A program made the translations under genes and the position numbers. A DNA stretch of 64,000 nt from an uncultured bacterium (GTDB lineage: Bacteria > Bacillota > Clostridia > Lachnospirales > Lachnospiraceae). The notes beneath the pieces were generated by a model that was given only the letters and a program-made list of their open reading frames with translations, did not search any database and was not told where the DNA came from. Location of the stretch: positions 1 through 64,000 of the forward strand of contig CANRWP010000010.1 in NCBI GenBank assembly GCA_947643595.1, given 5' to 3'. Positions 45,387 through 55,546 of the stretch are shown here, in pieces (the first letter of the stretch is position 1; each line of letters starts with the position of its first letter).

Positions 45387-46663
45387 TAAAATATTTTGCG
45401 ATATTAGTGGCCGCCTTTCTTCTGGGGTTGCCGGTGGCTGTTGCAATGGGAGGATCTGCGGTTGTCCTAATGATCCTGGAGAGAGGTATAACGGCATTCA
45501 GGCCGGAAGTTGTCGCCCAGAAGTCGGCATACGGATTAAATAATTTTCTGCTTTTATCGATACCACTGTTCCTGTATGCAGGTAAGATCATGAATACGGG
45601 AAGTATCACAAAAAGGATCTTTGAATTTGCAAAATCGTTAGTGGGATGGCTCCACGGCGGTCTTGGGCATGTCAATATTGTGGCGAGTGTGATATTTGCG
45701 GGAATGACAGGAACAGCTACTTCGGATGCAGCCGGATTGGGAGCGATAGAAATTGAAGCGATGAGGGAAGCGGGATATGACGATGATTTTACTTTTGCAG
45801 TTACGGGAGCCTCCTCTCTGATTGGTCCGATTATCCCACCGAGTATTCCGCTTGTTATCTACGGATTGATGACCAGTGTATCCATCGGGAAATTGCTGAT
45901 AGCGGGGATCGTCCCGGGTATCATTCTTGCGGGAGCTCTGATGACATATGTGGAAATTTACGCGGTCAGGCATCATTATCCAAAGGGGGAACGCTTTCAG
46001 ATAAAAAAACTCTGGAATGACTTCAAGCGGTCCGTTTTATCGTTGTTGACGCCTGTTATTATTATCGGAGGTATTTTAAGCGGTATTTTTACACCGACAG
46101 AAGCGGCGGCGATCGCATCAGTTTATGCAACAATTCTGACAGTTTTTATTTATAAAGAAGTAGACTGGAAAGCGCTGAAAAATATCCTGTTTGAGACGGT
46201 AAGAGACTCCGGGACTATCATGATGATCTGCTATTGTGCCTCTGTCTACGGATATGTTATTACAAGGTCGCAGTTAGCCGTAAAGCTGGCAGGAGCAGTT
46301 CTTGAAATATCAAATAATCCGTATGTCGTGTGTTTTTTACTGGTTGGATTTTTGCTGATAGTAGGTTGTTTCATGGAAAATCTGGCAACGATAACGATTT
46401 TGGCGCCGGTATTTTTACCAGTAATGGAAGCTGTTGGGATAGATCCTCTGGCATTTGGGATCATCATGATCCTGACGTTGATGGTAGGTTTGCTTACCCC
46501 GCCTTTTGGTATGGTTCTGTTTGTATTATGTAAGGTAGGGAATTTCCCGTTGACGCGAATGATAAAAGCGGTCGTACCGTTTATTATTCCGGTGCTGATA
46601 GTTATCGCGATCATGATCATGTGTCCCCAGATTATCACATTTTTACCGAATTTAGTATTGTAA
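45383..46663 (+). CDS. TRAP transporter large permease (DctM)
   Basis: LLSIPLFLYAGKIMNTGSITKRIFEFAKSLVGWLHGGLGHVNIVASVIFAGMTGTATSDAAGLG; IPPSIPLVIYG; GIFTPTEAAAIA. Confidence 0.96.
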   Translation: MIKYFAILVAAFLLGLPVAVAMGGSAVVLMILERGITAFRPEVVAQKSAYGLNNFLLLSIPLFLYAGKIMNTGSITKRIFEFAKSLVGWLHGGLGHVNIVASVIFAGMTGTATSDAAGLGAIEIEAMREAGYDDDFTFAVTGASSLIGPIIPPSIPLVIYGLMTSVSIGKLLIAGIVPGIILAGALMTYVEIYAVRHHYPKGERFQIKKLWNDFKRSVLSLLTPVIIIGGILSGIFTPTEAAAIASVYATILTVFIYKEVDWKALKNILFETVRDSGTIMMICYCASVYGYVITRSQLAVKLAGAVLEISNNPYVVCFLLVGFLLIVGCFMENLATITILAPVFLPVMEAVGIDPLAFGIIMILTLMVGLLTPPFGMVLFVLCKVGNFPLTRMIKAVVPFIIPVLIVIAIMIMCPQIITFLPNLVL

Positions 46664-46724
46664 ACATACAGCAAAGAGTTTCTGGTTGAGAGCCGAATGA
46701 CTGAAAAAAATAGGAGGTGAGATT

Positions 46725-47603
46725 GTGGCAAAAGAAATAAAAGGGATCATCCCGCCCATCGTGACGCCCTTTGATGCGGACGGTGCAATCAACAGCCGGC
46801 TGATCGAGAAAGAGATGAAGATATGCATAGAAGCCGGTGTGCATGGTCTGAGCGTGGGTGGCAGCACAGGCGAGGGGCCTACGCTGCGCGACGAGGAACT
46901 GGTTGAGCTGATCCACATTGCGAAAGGGTACCTGAGGGAAGACCAAAGCCTTGTGTGCGGGGTCATGAGAACCTGTACGAGGGACGCGGTGCGAGCGGGA
47001 CTTGCGGCGAAGGAGGCGGGAGCGGACGCCATCATGGTGACGCCGACGGCCTACAATGTACTTGTGCCGAACGAGCAGGGCATGTTCGATTTCTACAGCA
47101 CCATCTCAAGAGAAGTACAGATGCCGGTCATTATCTATAATGTGATTCCGCAGAACACTATTTCTCCGGGATTGTTTAAGAGACTGGTGGAGGAGACGGA
47201 GTATGTACGCGGCGTAAAACAGAGTGTTGGCGGCGTGCAGGCACTTTATGCCATGAGAATGGCAGTTGGAGACAGAGGAAATATTTATGCGGCGACAGAT
47301 GATATGCTGTACACCTGCTACGAACTGGGCGCATGCGGAGCGATCTCCGCGATTCTCTCCATATTTCCTGAAGAGTGCGTGGAGATGTGGAACTGCCAGC
47401 AGAGTGGAAAAAGAGAGAGGGCCTTTGAGATTCAAAATCAGCTCTATGATAAATGGCAGTGTCTGGGTGGAAATCAGTTCCCGATTCGCCTGAAATATGC
47501 GCTGGAGGTTTTGGGTAGGGAACCGGGATACTGCAGGAGTCCGATCACTTATCTCCCGGAGGATGAAAAAGCGAGAATTCGGGAAGCATTTGCAGAGAAG
47601 TAA
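46725..47603 (+). CDS. DapA/NAL-family pyruvate-type aldolase (1)
   Basis: GGSTGEGPTLRDEE, VIIYNVIPQ, GVKQSVGG (Schiff-base Lys context); GTG start. Confidence 0.92.
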   Translation: MAKEIKGIIPPIVTPFDADGAINSRLIEKEMKICIEAGVHGLSVGGSTGEGPTLRDEELVELIHIAKGYLREDQSLVCGVMRTCTRDAVRAGLAAKEAGADAIMVTPTAYNVLVPNEQGMFDFYSTISREVQMPVIIYNVIPQNTISPGLFKRLVEETEYVRGVKQSVGGVQALYAMRMAVGDRGNIYAATDDMLYTCYELGACGAISAILSIFPEECVEMWNCQQSGKRERAFEIQNQLYDKWQCLGGNQFPIRLKYALEVLGREPGYCRSPITYLPEDEKARIREAFAEK

Positions 47604-47643
47604 GAAGAACAAAATAATGAAAAGAAAGAAAGAGGAGAATACC

Positions 47644-48564
47644 ATGAATTTTAAAGAAAAATACGGGCAGATATTACTGCCCCTGATCACACCCTACGAT
47701 AATAATGAAGAGGTAAATTACGATACATATGCGGAGCTGATAGAGTACCTGATCAGAGAAGACCTGTGCGATACGCTGATCGTGACTGGGACTACGGGTG
47801 AGGCGTCCCTTCTGACTTTCGATGAGAGAGTAAAACTGATGGAGACGGCGCTGAAAGCGGCGAACGGAAGAAAACCGGTCATCGCGGGCACCGGATGCGC
47901 CTCCACAAAGGAGACAATCGCGCTGACAAAGGAAGCGGAAAAACGGGGAATAGAGGTGTGCATGATTGTTGCACCGTTCTACAATAAACCGACTCAGGAA
48001 GGGCTGTATCTGCACTATAAAACGATCGCGGAAGCCTGCCCGAATACAAAGATTCTGCTCTACAATATTCCGATTTTTGTCGGTGTAAACCTGGAGCCGG
48101 AAACAGTGGGGCGTCTCGCAGAGATCGACAATATTATCGGCATCAAAGATGAAGCCGGCATCAATCCGACCCAGGTTACGGATTTCTTCCTGGCGACGAA
48201 AGAGGCGGATCCGAACTTTGTTATCTTCAACGGGGACGACATTATGCTGCTTCCGACCATCGTGCAGGGAGCGATGGGGTTAGTGAGCGGCGGCGCCCAT
48301 ATCTTCGGGCATGAGATTCGCGAAATATTTGCCGCTTTTGAGAGAGGGGATAACGAGAAAGCAAAAGAGCTTTTTGTTCCGATCTACCGCGTGTGCAAAT
48401 CGACGGGACAGAATGGAAGAATACTTCCGAACTCCATCCTGCGCCCGGCCATCGAGATGGTGACAGGGATTAAGCTCGGGGCAGCGAGACGGCCGCTGGC
48501 CCCGGCGACGGAAGAAGAGATGGCGGTTACATCCGCAATCTTAAAAGAGATCGGTAAAATATAA
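47644..48564 (+). CDS. DapA/NAL-family pyruvate-type aldolase (2)
   Basis: ATG 47644 (track start 47497 overlaps upstream gene); GTTGEASLLTFDE, ILLYNIPIFVGVN, IIGIKDEAG. Confidence 0.93.
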   Translation: MNFKEKYGQILLPLITPYDNNEEVNYDTYAELIEYLIREDLCDTLIVTGTTGEASLLTFDERVKLMETALKAANGRKPVIAGTGCASTKETIALTKEAEKRGIEVCMIVAPFYNKPTQEGLYLHYKTIAEACPNTKILLYNIPIFVGVNLEPETVGRLAEIDNIIGIKDEAGINPTQVTDFFLATKEADPNFVIFNGDDIMLLPTIVQGAMGLVSGGAHIFGHEIREIFAAFERGDNEKAKELFVPIYRVCKSTGQNGRILPNSILRPAIEMVTGIKLGAARRPLAPATEEEMAVTSAILKEIGKI

Positions 48565-48572
48565 TTTTTATG

Positions 48573-48613
48573 AAAGACCGTACGACTCTCAGGCGAGGGC
48601 TGTACGGTCTTTT
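48573..48613 (+). terminator. Terminator-like hairpin between dapA-like gene 2 and the GntR gene
   Basis: AAAGACCGTAC...GTACGGTCTTTT. Confidence 0.8.
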
Positions 48614-48696
48614 GCTTGAATGATTGATTGCATTTTGTGGGAAATTCTGGTATGCTAAAAACCGATAGTATTGGCTTAAAGACTGGGAGATATGAG

Positions 48697-49389
48697 ATGA
48701 GAGAAATTCAGAGAATATCCATTACGGACATGGTGGTGGACAGTATCAGGGAGATGATCGAGACGGAAGAATACAAGGTGGGAGAAAAGCTTCCGGTCGA
48801 GGCTGAACTCTGTAGGATGCTGGGGGTGAGCCGTACAAGTGTGCGGGAGGCGATTCGTGTTCTGCGCGCGCAGGGATATATCGAGAGCAAGCCGGGAAGA
48901 GGAGCCTATGTGGCGGCGAAGCGAAGAATGGAGGAGACCCCGTGGTACGATGTGGAAAATCCCCAGTTTACTGATTTTATGGAAGTTCGGATGGCGATGG
49001 AAACCATGGCGGTACGCCTGGCGGTAGAAAGGGCCAGGGAAAAGGACATCAACAAGCTGGAGGAGATTCACCAGTCGTTTCTGGAGGCAAATGAAAAAAA
49101 GGAGATGACCAGACTGATCATGCTGGATGAACTGTACCACACCACGATTTTTGCCATCACGAAAAACCAGCTTCTGATCAATGTCAATGCACAGCTGCTG
49201 GAGGCATTCAGGCAATACCGTTCGGAATCTTTTATGAATGAGAATGTATACCAGAATGCCATCGAACCACACACCAGAATTTTGGAATGCTTCAGACGGC
49301 ATGACGCGGGGCAGGCGGTGGAGGAAATGCGCAAACATCTGGATATCACGACCAGTGATATGGAACGGATCCATAAAAAGCAGATGTAA
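48697..49389 (+). CDS. GntR/FadR-subfamily transcriptional regulator
   Basis: MREIQRISITDMVVDSIREMIETEEYKVGEKLPVEAELCRMLGVSRTSVREAIRVLRAQGYIESKPGRGAYV + FCD domain; ATG 48697 preferred. Confidence 0.95.
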   Translation: MREIQRISITDMVVDSIREMIETEEYKVGEKLPVEAELCRMLGVSRTSVREAIRVLRAQGYIESKPGRGAYVAAKRRMEETPWYDVENPQFTDFMEVRMAMETMAVRLAVERAREKDINKLEEIHQSFLEANEKKEMTRLIMLDELYHTTIFAITKNQLLINVNAQLLEAFRQYRSESFMNENVYQNAIEPHTRILECFRRHDAGQAVEEMRKHLDITTSDMERIHKKQM

Positions 49390-49411
49390 ATGATGGTATA
49401 AGGGAAGTAAA

Positions 49412-50986
49412 ATGGGGCGATATTTAAATGTGACCAACAAAGGATTTCAGGAAAGCCTGCAATCCCAAATATATGTGGATAAAACGGGAATTATTGCATT
49501 TTTAAACAGGCTGATCAATACTGAGCAAAAGTATGTCTGTGTCAGCAGGCCGAGAAGGTTTGGGAAATCCATGACGGTCAAGATGCTTTCCGCCTATTAT
49601 AATAACGGATATGACAGTGAAAACCTGTTTTGTAGCCTGAAAATTTCAAGGGACGATTCTTATCAGGAACATCGGAATAAATATGATGTGATCTGGATCA
49701 ATATGCAGGAGTTTCTGAGCGGCGATCCGGATATAGATACGGTGATAAGTCATCTGAATATAAGAATCTGTCGTGAACTGCAAAAGAAGTATGATGCGAT
49801 AGAGTATACGGCGCCGGACAGTCTGGTGGATACAATGTACGATATTTTCCTGGAGGAGGAGAAATCGTTTATCATTTTGATCGATGAATGGGACAGTATT
49901 TTCAGAGAGAGAAAGGGTGATATAAAAGCGCAGAAAAAATATCTTGATTTTCTGAGGAGCTGGATGAAAGATAAACCGTTTATCGGGCTCGCGTATATGA
50001 CAGGGATTTTACCAATCAAAAAATATGGAACGCATTCGGCATTGAATATGTTTGATGAGTATTCCATGACGGATCCGCGGGAGCTGGCTGAATTTGTCGG
50101 TTTTACGAGGGATGAGGTAGAAAGTCTCTGTGACAAGTACGGCATGGATTATGAGGAGACAAAATACTGGTATGACGGTTATACATTCCCTGATGTGGAG
50201 GAAATTTATTCTCCCAAGTCTCTGGTTTCTGCGATGATTGCTCATCGGTACAGCGATTACTGGAATCAGACGGAAACGTTTGAGGCTTTGAGTATTTACA
50301 TTCAAATGAATTATGATGGCCTGAAAGACAAAGTTGTGGAGATGATCGCAGGTGCCCATGTCAAAATAAATACCGGAAACTTTACAAACGATATGACAAC
50401 GTTTCATACGTCAGATGATATTTTAACGTTACTGATCCATCTGGGATATCTGGCCTATGATCTGAGAAATAGAGAAGTATATATTCCAAATAAAGAAATT
50501 GAGATGGAATTTTTAAATTCCGTGAATGCGATCGGTTGGAGTGAAGTGATTACTGCCGTGGAAAACTCCGAAAAACTTTTGCAGAATTTGTGGAATGGAG
50601 AAGAGGAAGCGGTTACGTCAGGAATTGAGAAAATACATCTGGAGAACAGTTCCATATTACAGTATCATGATGAAAATGCGCTCAGCTGTGTCATAAATCT
50701 GGCATTTTACGCGGCGCAGGAGTATTATATGACTGTCAGAGAGTTTCCGGCAGGCAAGGGCTATGCGGATATTGTATACCTTCCGAGAAAGAAATATGCG
50801 GACAAACCGGCGATGATCATCGAGTTAAAGTGGAATAAGGATGCAGAAAGCGCTGTCAGCCAGATATATGAAAAATGTTATCCGGCTGGGCTAAAAGGAT
50901 ATCGGGGGGAAGTACTGATCGTTGGAATCAATTATGACAGGAGGACAAAGGTGCATAATTGTAAGATTGAAAAGATGATGATATAG
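49412..50986 (+). CDS. AAA-ATPase-like / PD-(D/E)XK nuclease superfamily protein
   Basis: YVDKTGIIAFLNRLINTEQKYVCVSRPRRFGKSMTVKMLSAYY (AAA-ATPase_like); C-terminal GYADIVYLPRKKYADKPAMIIELKWNK (PDDEXK_9). Confidence 0.93.
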   Translation: MGRYLNVTNKGFQESLQSQIYVDKTGIIAFLNRLINTEQKYVCVSRPRRFGKSMTVKMLSAYYNNGYDSENLFCSLKISRDDSYQEHRNKYDVIWINMQEFLSGDPDIDTVISHLNIRICRELQKKYDAIEYTAPDSLVDTMYDIFLEEEKSFIILIDEWDSIFRERKGDIKAQKKYLDFLRSWMKDKPFIGLAYMTGILPIKKYGTHSALNMFDEYSMTDPRELAEFVGFTRDEVESLCDKYGMDYEETKYWYDGYTFPDVEEIYSPKSLVSAMIAHRYSDYWNQTETFEALSIYIQMNYDGLKDKVVEMIAGAHVKINTGNFTNDMTTFHTSDDILTLLIHLGYLAYDLRNREVYIPNKEIEMEFLNSVNAIGWSEVITAVENSEKLLQNLWNGEEEAVTSGIEKIHLENSSILQYHDENALSCVINLAFYAAQEYYMTVREFPAGKGYADIVYLPRKKYADKPAMIIELKWNKDAESAVSQIYEKCYPAGLKGYRGEVLIVGINYDRRTKVHNCKIEKMMI

Positions 50987-51057
50987 CATATGTAAAATCA
51001 GTGAAATTTGTTATACTGTCAACAGATACAATCGACACAGAAAAATAGTGGTCAGAG

Positions 51058-51909
51058 GTGGCGGCTGTGAAAAACCATTTCCATGCGATATTTCCCAACG
51101 ATAAATTCCTTGATTTGAGACCATATCAGTATGGCTGGGAGGCTTGCGCGCCGCTCCATTCTTTCGGGCCGTTTATACGAAATCATTTTTTGTTTCACTA
51201 CATCATCGACGGTTATGGAACCTTATATTCCCATGCGGTAAACGGGGATATCCATGAGTACCGGCTGGGGCCGAATCAGGGCTTTCTGATCTGCCCCGGA
51301 CAGATCAATCTCTATACGGCGGACGAAGAACAGCCTTGGGAATATGTCTGGCTGGAGTTTGACGGGATGCGGGCAAAAGAATTTCTTTTAAAGGCCGGAC
51401 TTGAGCAGAACCAGCCAATTTATCAGCCGGGGAGTATGGAACAGGGAAATAAACTGCGGGATCATATGCTGTATTTTACAGAGAATGCTGCAAAATCGCC
51501 CTTGCATTTGGTGGGACATCTCTCCCTGTTTCTGGATGAACTGATAGAATTTTCGGCAGACCGCCGGAAAGCGGATGAAAAAAAGGGACAAGATTACTAT
51601 ATTCATGAAGCGGTTGTCTATATCCAGCAGAATTACCAGAGAGAGCTGACGGTGGATGAGGTGGCGGATTTTTGCAAATTGAACCGCAATTATTTCAGTC
51701 GTCGTTTTAAGGAACTGACAGGCAGTACGCCGCAGGAGTTTTTGATCAAACAGCGGCTTACAAGCGCCGCAGAGCTTCTGAGGATCACAGATCAGCCGAT
51801 CAAAAATATTGCGGATCAATGCGGTTATCCGAATCAGTTGCATTTTTCTCAGGCGTTTAAAAAATATTATGGACTTTCGCCGAGAGAGTGGCGAAGACAA
51901 AACAGCTGA
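51058..51909 (+). CDS. AraC-family regulator (cupin sensor domain + HTH)
   Basis: HYIIDGYGTLYS, C-terminal ELTVDEVADFCKLNRNYFSRRFKELTGSTPQEFLIKQRLTSAAELLRITDQPIKNIADQCGYPNQLHFSQAFKKYYGLSPREWRR. Confidence 0.94.
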   Translation: MAAVKNHFHAIFPNDKFLDLRPYQYGWEACAPLHSFGPFIRNHFLFHYIIDGYGTLYSHAVNGDIHEYRLGPNQGFLICPGQINLYTADEEQPWEYVWLEFDGMRAKEFLLKAGLEQNQPIYQPGSMEQGNKLRDHMLYFTENAAKSPLHLVGHLSLFLDELIEFSADRRKADEKKGQDYYIHEAVVYIQQNYQRELTVDEVADFCKLNRNYFSRRFKELTGSTPQEFLIKQRLTSAAELLRITDQPIKNIADQCGYPNQLHFSQAFKKYYGLSPREWRRQNS

Positions 51910-51940
51910 GCTGACAAAAGGTCGACTCAGCTGTTTTGTC
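51896..51940. terminator. Bidirectional terminator between convergent genes
   Basis: Perfect 15-bp stem GACAAAACAGCTGAG / CTCAGCTGTTTTGTC overlapping the 3' end of the AraC gene. Confidence 0.88.
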
Positions 51941-51946
51941 TGCATG

Positions 51947-52408
51947 TTATTCTTTTGCTTCAAGATAAAACTGAAGAGACTGATAATCTTTCTGAATGAT
52001 GGGAAGCGGGTAGCCTGCCTGCATCAGCAGAGCGCCGGAGTAGAGTTTTTTCTTCCCATTGATCCGATATTGCAGAGAGGGATCGAGTCCTTTCAGACAG
52101 AGTTTATGGAATGGAGAAGCCGGCCGGATGTTATCAAAAACAACGGATACAAGGGCTTTTCGTCTGTCTGCCGACACATGCTCCCAGGCTGTAAACAGTT
52201 TGTGATCGAAGGGACTGGTCAGCCGGTAGTAGTCGCCCCGGGAGATCAGGTCATAGTGTGACTTGTAGAATGCGATCTGCCGGCGGATATTCTCCTTTTC
52301 TTCATCGGTGCATCTGCTCAGATCCATTTCGTATCCGAAAGTTCCGCTCATGGCGACAATGCCTCTGGTGTCCAGAGGAGTGATTCTTCCGTTCTGTTCA
52401 TTGGGAAC
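51947..52408 (-). pseudogene. C-terminal fragment of GH36 alpha-galactosidase
   Basis: Minus-strand reading VPNEQNGRITPLDTRGIVAMSGTFGYEMDLSRCTDEEKENIRRQIAFYKSHYDLISRGDYYRLTSP...; lacks the catalytic N-terminal ~3/4. Confidence 0.88.
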
Positions 52409-52947
52409 CCGTCCAGATAGGCCGCCTCCCCTACTTCTTCGGGGATGCCCATATAAGCCTGCCGCAGGAAGAAGGTGCCGAACGCACTGACAAGACCCGG
52501 AAATACTAACGCTGCAATGGTATTGGCGAATCCCAGTTTTGCCACCATCTGATACTGCGGAATGATAAAGATCTGACTGGGCAGCATCATCTGCATCAAC
52601 ACGATACTGAACAGAAAATTTTTCCCTTTAAAATTCAGCTTGGCGAAAGCATACCCCGCCATGGAACTGAAAAGCACTGCAAAGAGTACCCGGAAGAGGA
52701 TCATCAGTATTGTGTTGGCGTACATATTTATGAAAGGCAGACTCTTAAGTGCCTCTGAAAAGTTGTCAGCCATCAGATGACTGGGAAATATGGTCGGAGG
52801 GATCTGCATGCTCTCTGATACGGTTTTGGAACTGGTCAGGATCATCCATACAAAGGGGAAGATCATGATGACGGAACCGAGAATGAGTGCCGCATATGTA
52901 ATGACTGTAGTAGTACGCTTAGAATTTTCCATAGATTTTTTTCGCAT
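52409..52947 (-). pseudogene. ABC sugar permease (MalG type), 3'-truncated in the EAA loop
   Basis: MRKKSMENSKRTTTVITYAALILGSVIMIFPFVWMILTSSK...MGIPEEVGEAAYLDG then abruptly FPMNRTEESLLWTPEALSP, which is out-of-frame GH36 DNA. Confidence 0.88.
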
Positions 52948-52961
52948 CGTTTTCCCTCCTG

Positions 52962-53852
52962 TTAAACTTCGTAATTAACCCATTTTTTCTGTCCTATAAA
53001 CTGAAAGACTGTGGCGATACCGATGATCAGCACTGTCCAGACAGCTATAGCGGAACCAGAACCTCGGCTGCCTGCCACGAAAGATTCGCGGTAGAACAGA
53101 TAGATCAGGCTCTGTACGCTGGTCAGCGCAGGGTTGGTCTCCTCCACCATCATGTAAATCAGGTCGTAGACTTTCAGAGAAGTCATGAGCCGCATGATCA
53201 TGGTCACGAATAACGTGGGTGATATCATGGGCAGAGTGATCTTAAAAAATTGCGTGATCTTACCGGCGCCGTCGATGGAGGAAGCTTCATAGTAGGATTT
53301 TGAAATATTCTGCAGGCCGGATAAGAGCAGGACTGCGTCATAACCGATGGCACTCCAGACTGCTACGATGGAACAGGAGATAAGAACCACATGGGGATCT
53401 GTAACCCATGCCACACGTGTTCCGAAAATCTGGTTGAGAATGCCGTACTCGCTGTTGAATATCCAGCGCCATACCATGGTGACAGCGGCAGGGGCGCAAA
53501 CCATGGGAAGGAAAAAGATGGTGCGGAAGCCGCTCTTAAATTTCACTTTAGTGTTGAGCAGTATCGCGACCAGCAGGGAGAGAAAGATCCCTACGGGGAC
53601 GGTCAGAACACAGAACAGTAAAGTATTGCCGGTTGCCCGCCAGAAGTCGGTGTTCTGAAACATATTGATATAATTGTCCAGACCGATAAATTTATAGTGT
53701 CCAAACCCAAGATGCTCACAGAAGCTGGCATAGATTGTCTGGATAAAAGGCCATACATTCAGTATGAGAAGCCCGATGATAGTGGGAGCAACCATAAGGT
53801 ATCTCCAGAATTGTTCGCCTTTGGCAGCGGCAGATGTTTTCCCGCTTTTCAT
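52962..53852 (-). CDS. ABC sugar permease (MalF type)
   Basis: Start MKSGKTSAAAKGEQFWRYLMVAPTIIGLL (RBS GAGGAGGATC); EAA loop YEASSIDGAGKITQFFKITLPMISP. Confidence 0.93.
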   Translation of the reverse strand: MKSGKTSAAAKGEQFWRYLMVAPTIIGLLILNVWPFIQTIYASFCEHLGFGHYKFIGLDNYINMFQNTDFWRATGNTLLFCVLTVPVGIFLSLLVAILLNTKVKFKSGFRTIFFLPMVCAPAAVTMVWRWIFNSEYGILNQIFGTRVAWVTDPHVVLISCSIVAVWSAIGYDAVLLLSGLQNISKSYYEASSIDGAGKITQFFKITLPMISPTLFVTMIMRLMTSLKVYDLIYMMVEETNPALTSVQSLIYLFYRESFVAGSRGSGSAIAVWTVLIIGIATVFQFIGQKKWVNYEV

Positions 53853-53866
53853 AGATGATCCTCCTC

Positions 53867-55168
53867 TCATTCGTCCGCCAGTTTTTTGGCGGTTTCCGTA
53901 TCTACGATCTGTTGCATGTTTTCCAACCCGGCCGTCAGATCCTGTTCCCCGGCGTAAACTTTCGTCAGCTGATCCAGAACCTGGCTTTTCCATTTGGGGC
54001 TTGCGGAGTTGTAAACTGCCTGGACAGCGTAATCAAACTGCTCGAAAATAATGTCCAGATCCAGTTTTTCATCGTAAGAGTCAAAAGCGCTGCGCCAGGT
54101 TTCCTCTGTGCCGAGGTAGGCGGGGATCGCCGCGCCGTTCTCCCCCTGAATACGCTGGGCTTCCTCTGTCCCGAAGAATTTGATCACATCCAGAGCCGCC
54201 TCCAGCTGTTTTCCGTGGGCTGCAGTAGAATAGCACAGACCGTTGGACATGGTGGCTCTGCCGTCGCCGTTCAGGGGATCAGGACATTTCGGGAGTTTCG
54301 CTATATCCCATTTGCCCCGCATTTCCGGATAGTTTTCCATCAGCTGCGGCAGATTCCAGTTGCCTTCCATATACATGGAACCGACCTCGGAGAAAAATGC
54401 CGTGGAAGGAGTAGTCTCTGTAAAATAGGTCTGTGAGGGACACCAGTCGTAGTCCTGCATTCCCACATAGAATCCAATGCCTTTGACTGAGCCGGGCTGC
54501 GTGTAACCAGCAGTGGTCTTATCTTCGCTCAGGATGTAGCCGCCTGCCTGGTAGGCGAAAGGCCAGTATCCGAGCTGGTCGTCGTTATAAGCCATAAAGC
54601 CGTATTTTCCGGTGGCGTTGTAGATCTGCTCGGATGCGCTGACCAGATCGTCCCAGGTCCAGTCGTCATCGGGATAATCTACTCCGGCGGCATCAAACAT
54701 TTCTTTATTGTAGACGAGATGTCCGTTATCCTTATCTTTGGGAACGCCATACAGGTTTCCGTCGCTGCCGCTGGCGTTATTGATAGATATCTCGGAAAAA
54801 TGTTTTTGGTAGTAATCCGGTTCTACGTCGTCATAAAGGTGAGTTACATCCGCGAGCATTCCGAAGTCGGCATAGTAAAGCAGCTGGTTGGTGTGCATCC
54901 AGAAAATGTCAGGCATGGTATTGCATTCTGCGGTTGCCTCGAGCTTTGTCCAGTATTCCCCCCAGCTGGTTGCCTGTACTTCGATCACTACATCGGGATG
55001 TTTGGCAGTGTAGGCATCGCACATGGCCTGCATGCCGGGACGCTGGTAGACATCCCAGATCTGGAATGTCAGGTGGGTTTTTCCATCCGAGGCGCCGCAT
55101 GCGGTCAAAGGAAGAATCAACAGCATGGAGACGAGAAGGATGGCGGTTGCACGGTAAATCTTTTTCAT
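53867..55168 (-). CDS. ABC sugar transporter substrate-binding lipoprotein
   Basis: MKKIYRATAILLVSMLLILPLTACGASDG lipobox; SBP family 1. Confidence 0.93.
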   Translation of the reverse strand: MKKIYRATAILLVSMLLILPLTACGASDGKTHLTFQIWDVYQRPGMQAMCDAYTAKHPDVVIEVQATSWGEYWTKLEATAECNTMPDIFWMHTNQLLYYADFGMLADVTHLYDDVEPDYYQKHFSEISINNASGSDGNLYGVPKDKDNGHLVYNKEMFDAAGVDYPDDDWTWDDLVSASEQIYNATGKYGFMAYNDDQLGYWPFAYQAGGYILSEDKTTAGYTQPGSVKGIGFYVGMQDYDWCPSQTYFTETTPSTAFFSEVGSMYMEGNWNLPQLMENYPEMRGKWDIAKLPKCPDPLNGDGRATMSNGLCYSTAAHGKQLEAALDVIKFFGTEEAQRIQGENGAAIPAYLGTEETWRSAFDSYDEKLDLDIIFEQFDYAVQAVYNSASPKWKSQVLDQLTKVYAGEQDLTAGLENMQQIVDTETAKKLADE

Positions 55169-55546
55169 ACGTTTTCCTCTTTTCTTTTATTTTTTATGCG
55201 ATATGCAGAAAGAGGGTCCGGACTCTGTTCCTATGTATCTCACATAAGTTATAAAATATTATAATTTGAAGAAAAGTTGTCTGTAAATCAGACGGTGTGT
55301 CCAAAATATATCAGAATTTGATTAAAAGTCAAATTTTTGTATATATAGCATTGTATATATATATGATTCATTTTTTCTGTTGGAAAAGTTGTTGCCTTAC
55401 AGGCTGCGCGGCGAGCAGGAAATAAATTGTCAAAATGGATAATGGTACAAGTAATTGCTCAAATAATATATAAAAAAGTGCAAATAATAGAATTAAAATC
55501 TTGATAAAAAGTGTGAATTATGATATTTTGATATTATTTTGAAGTT

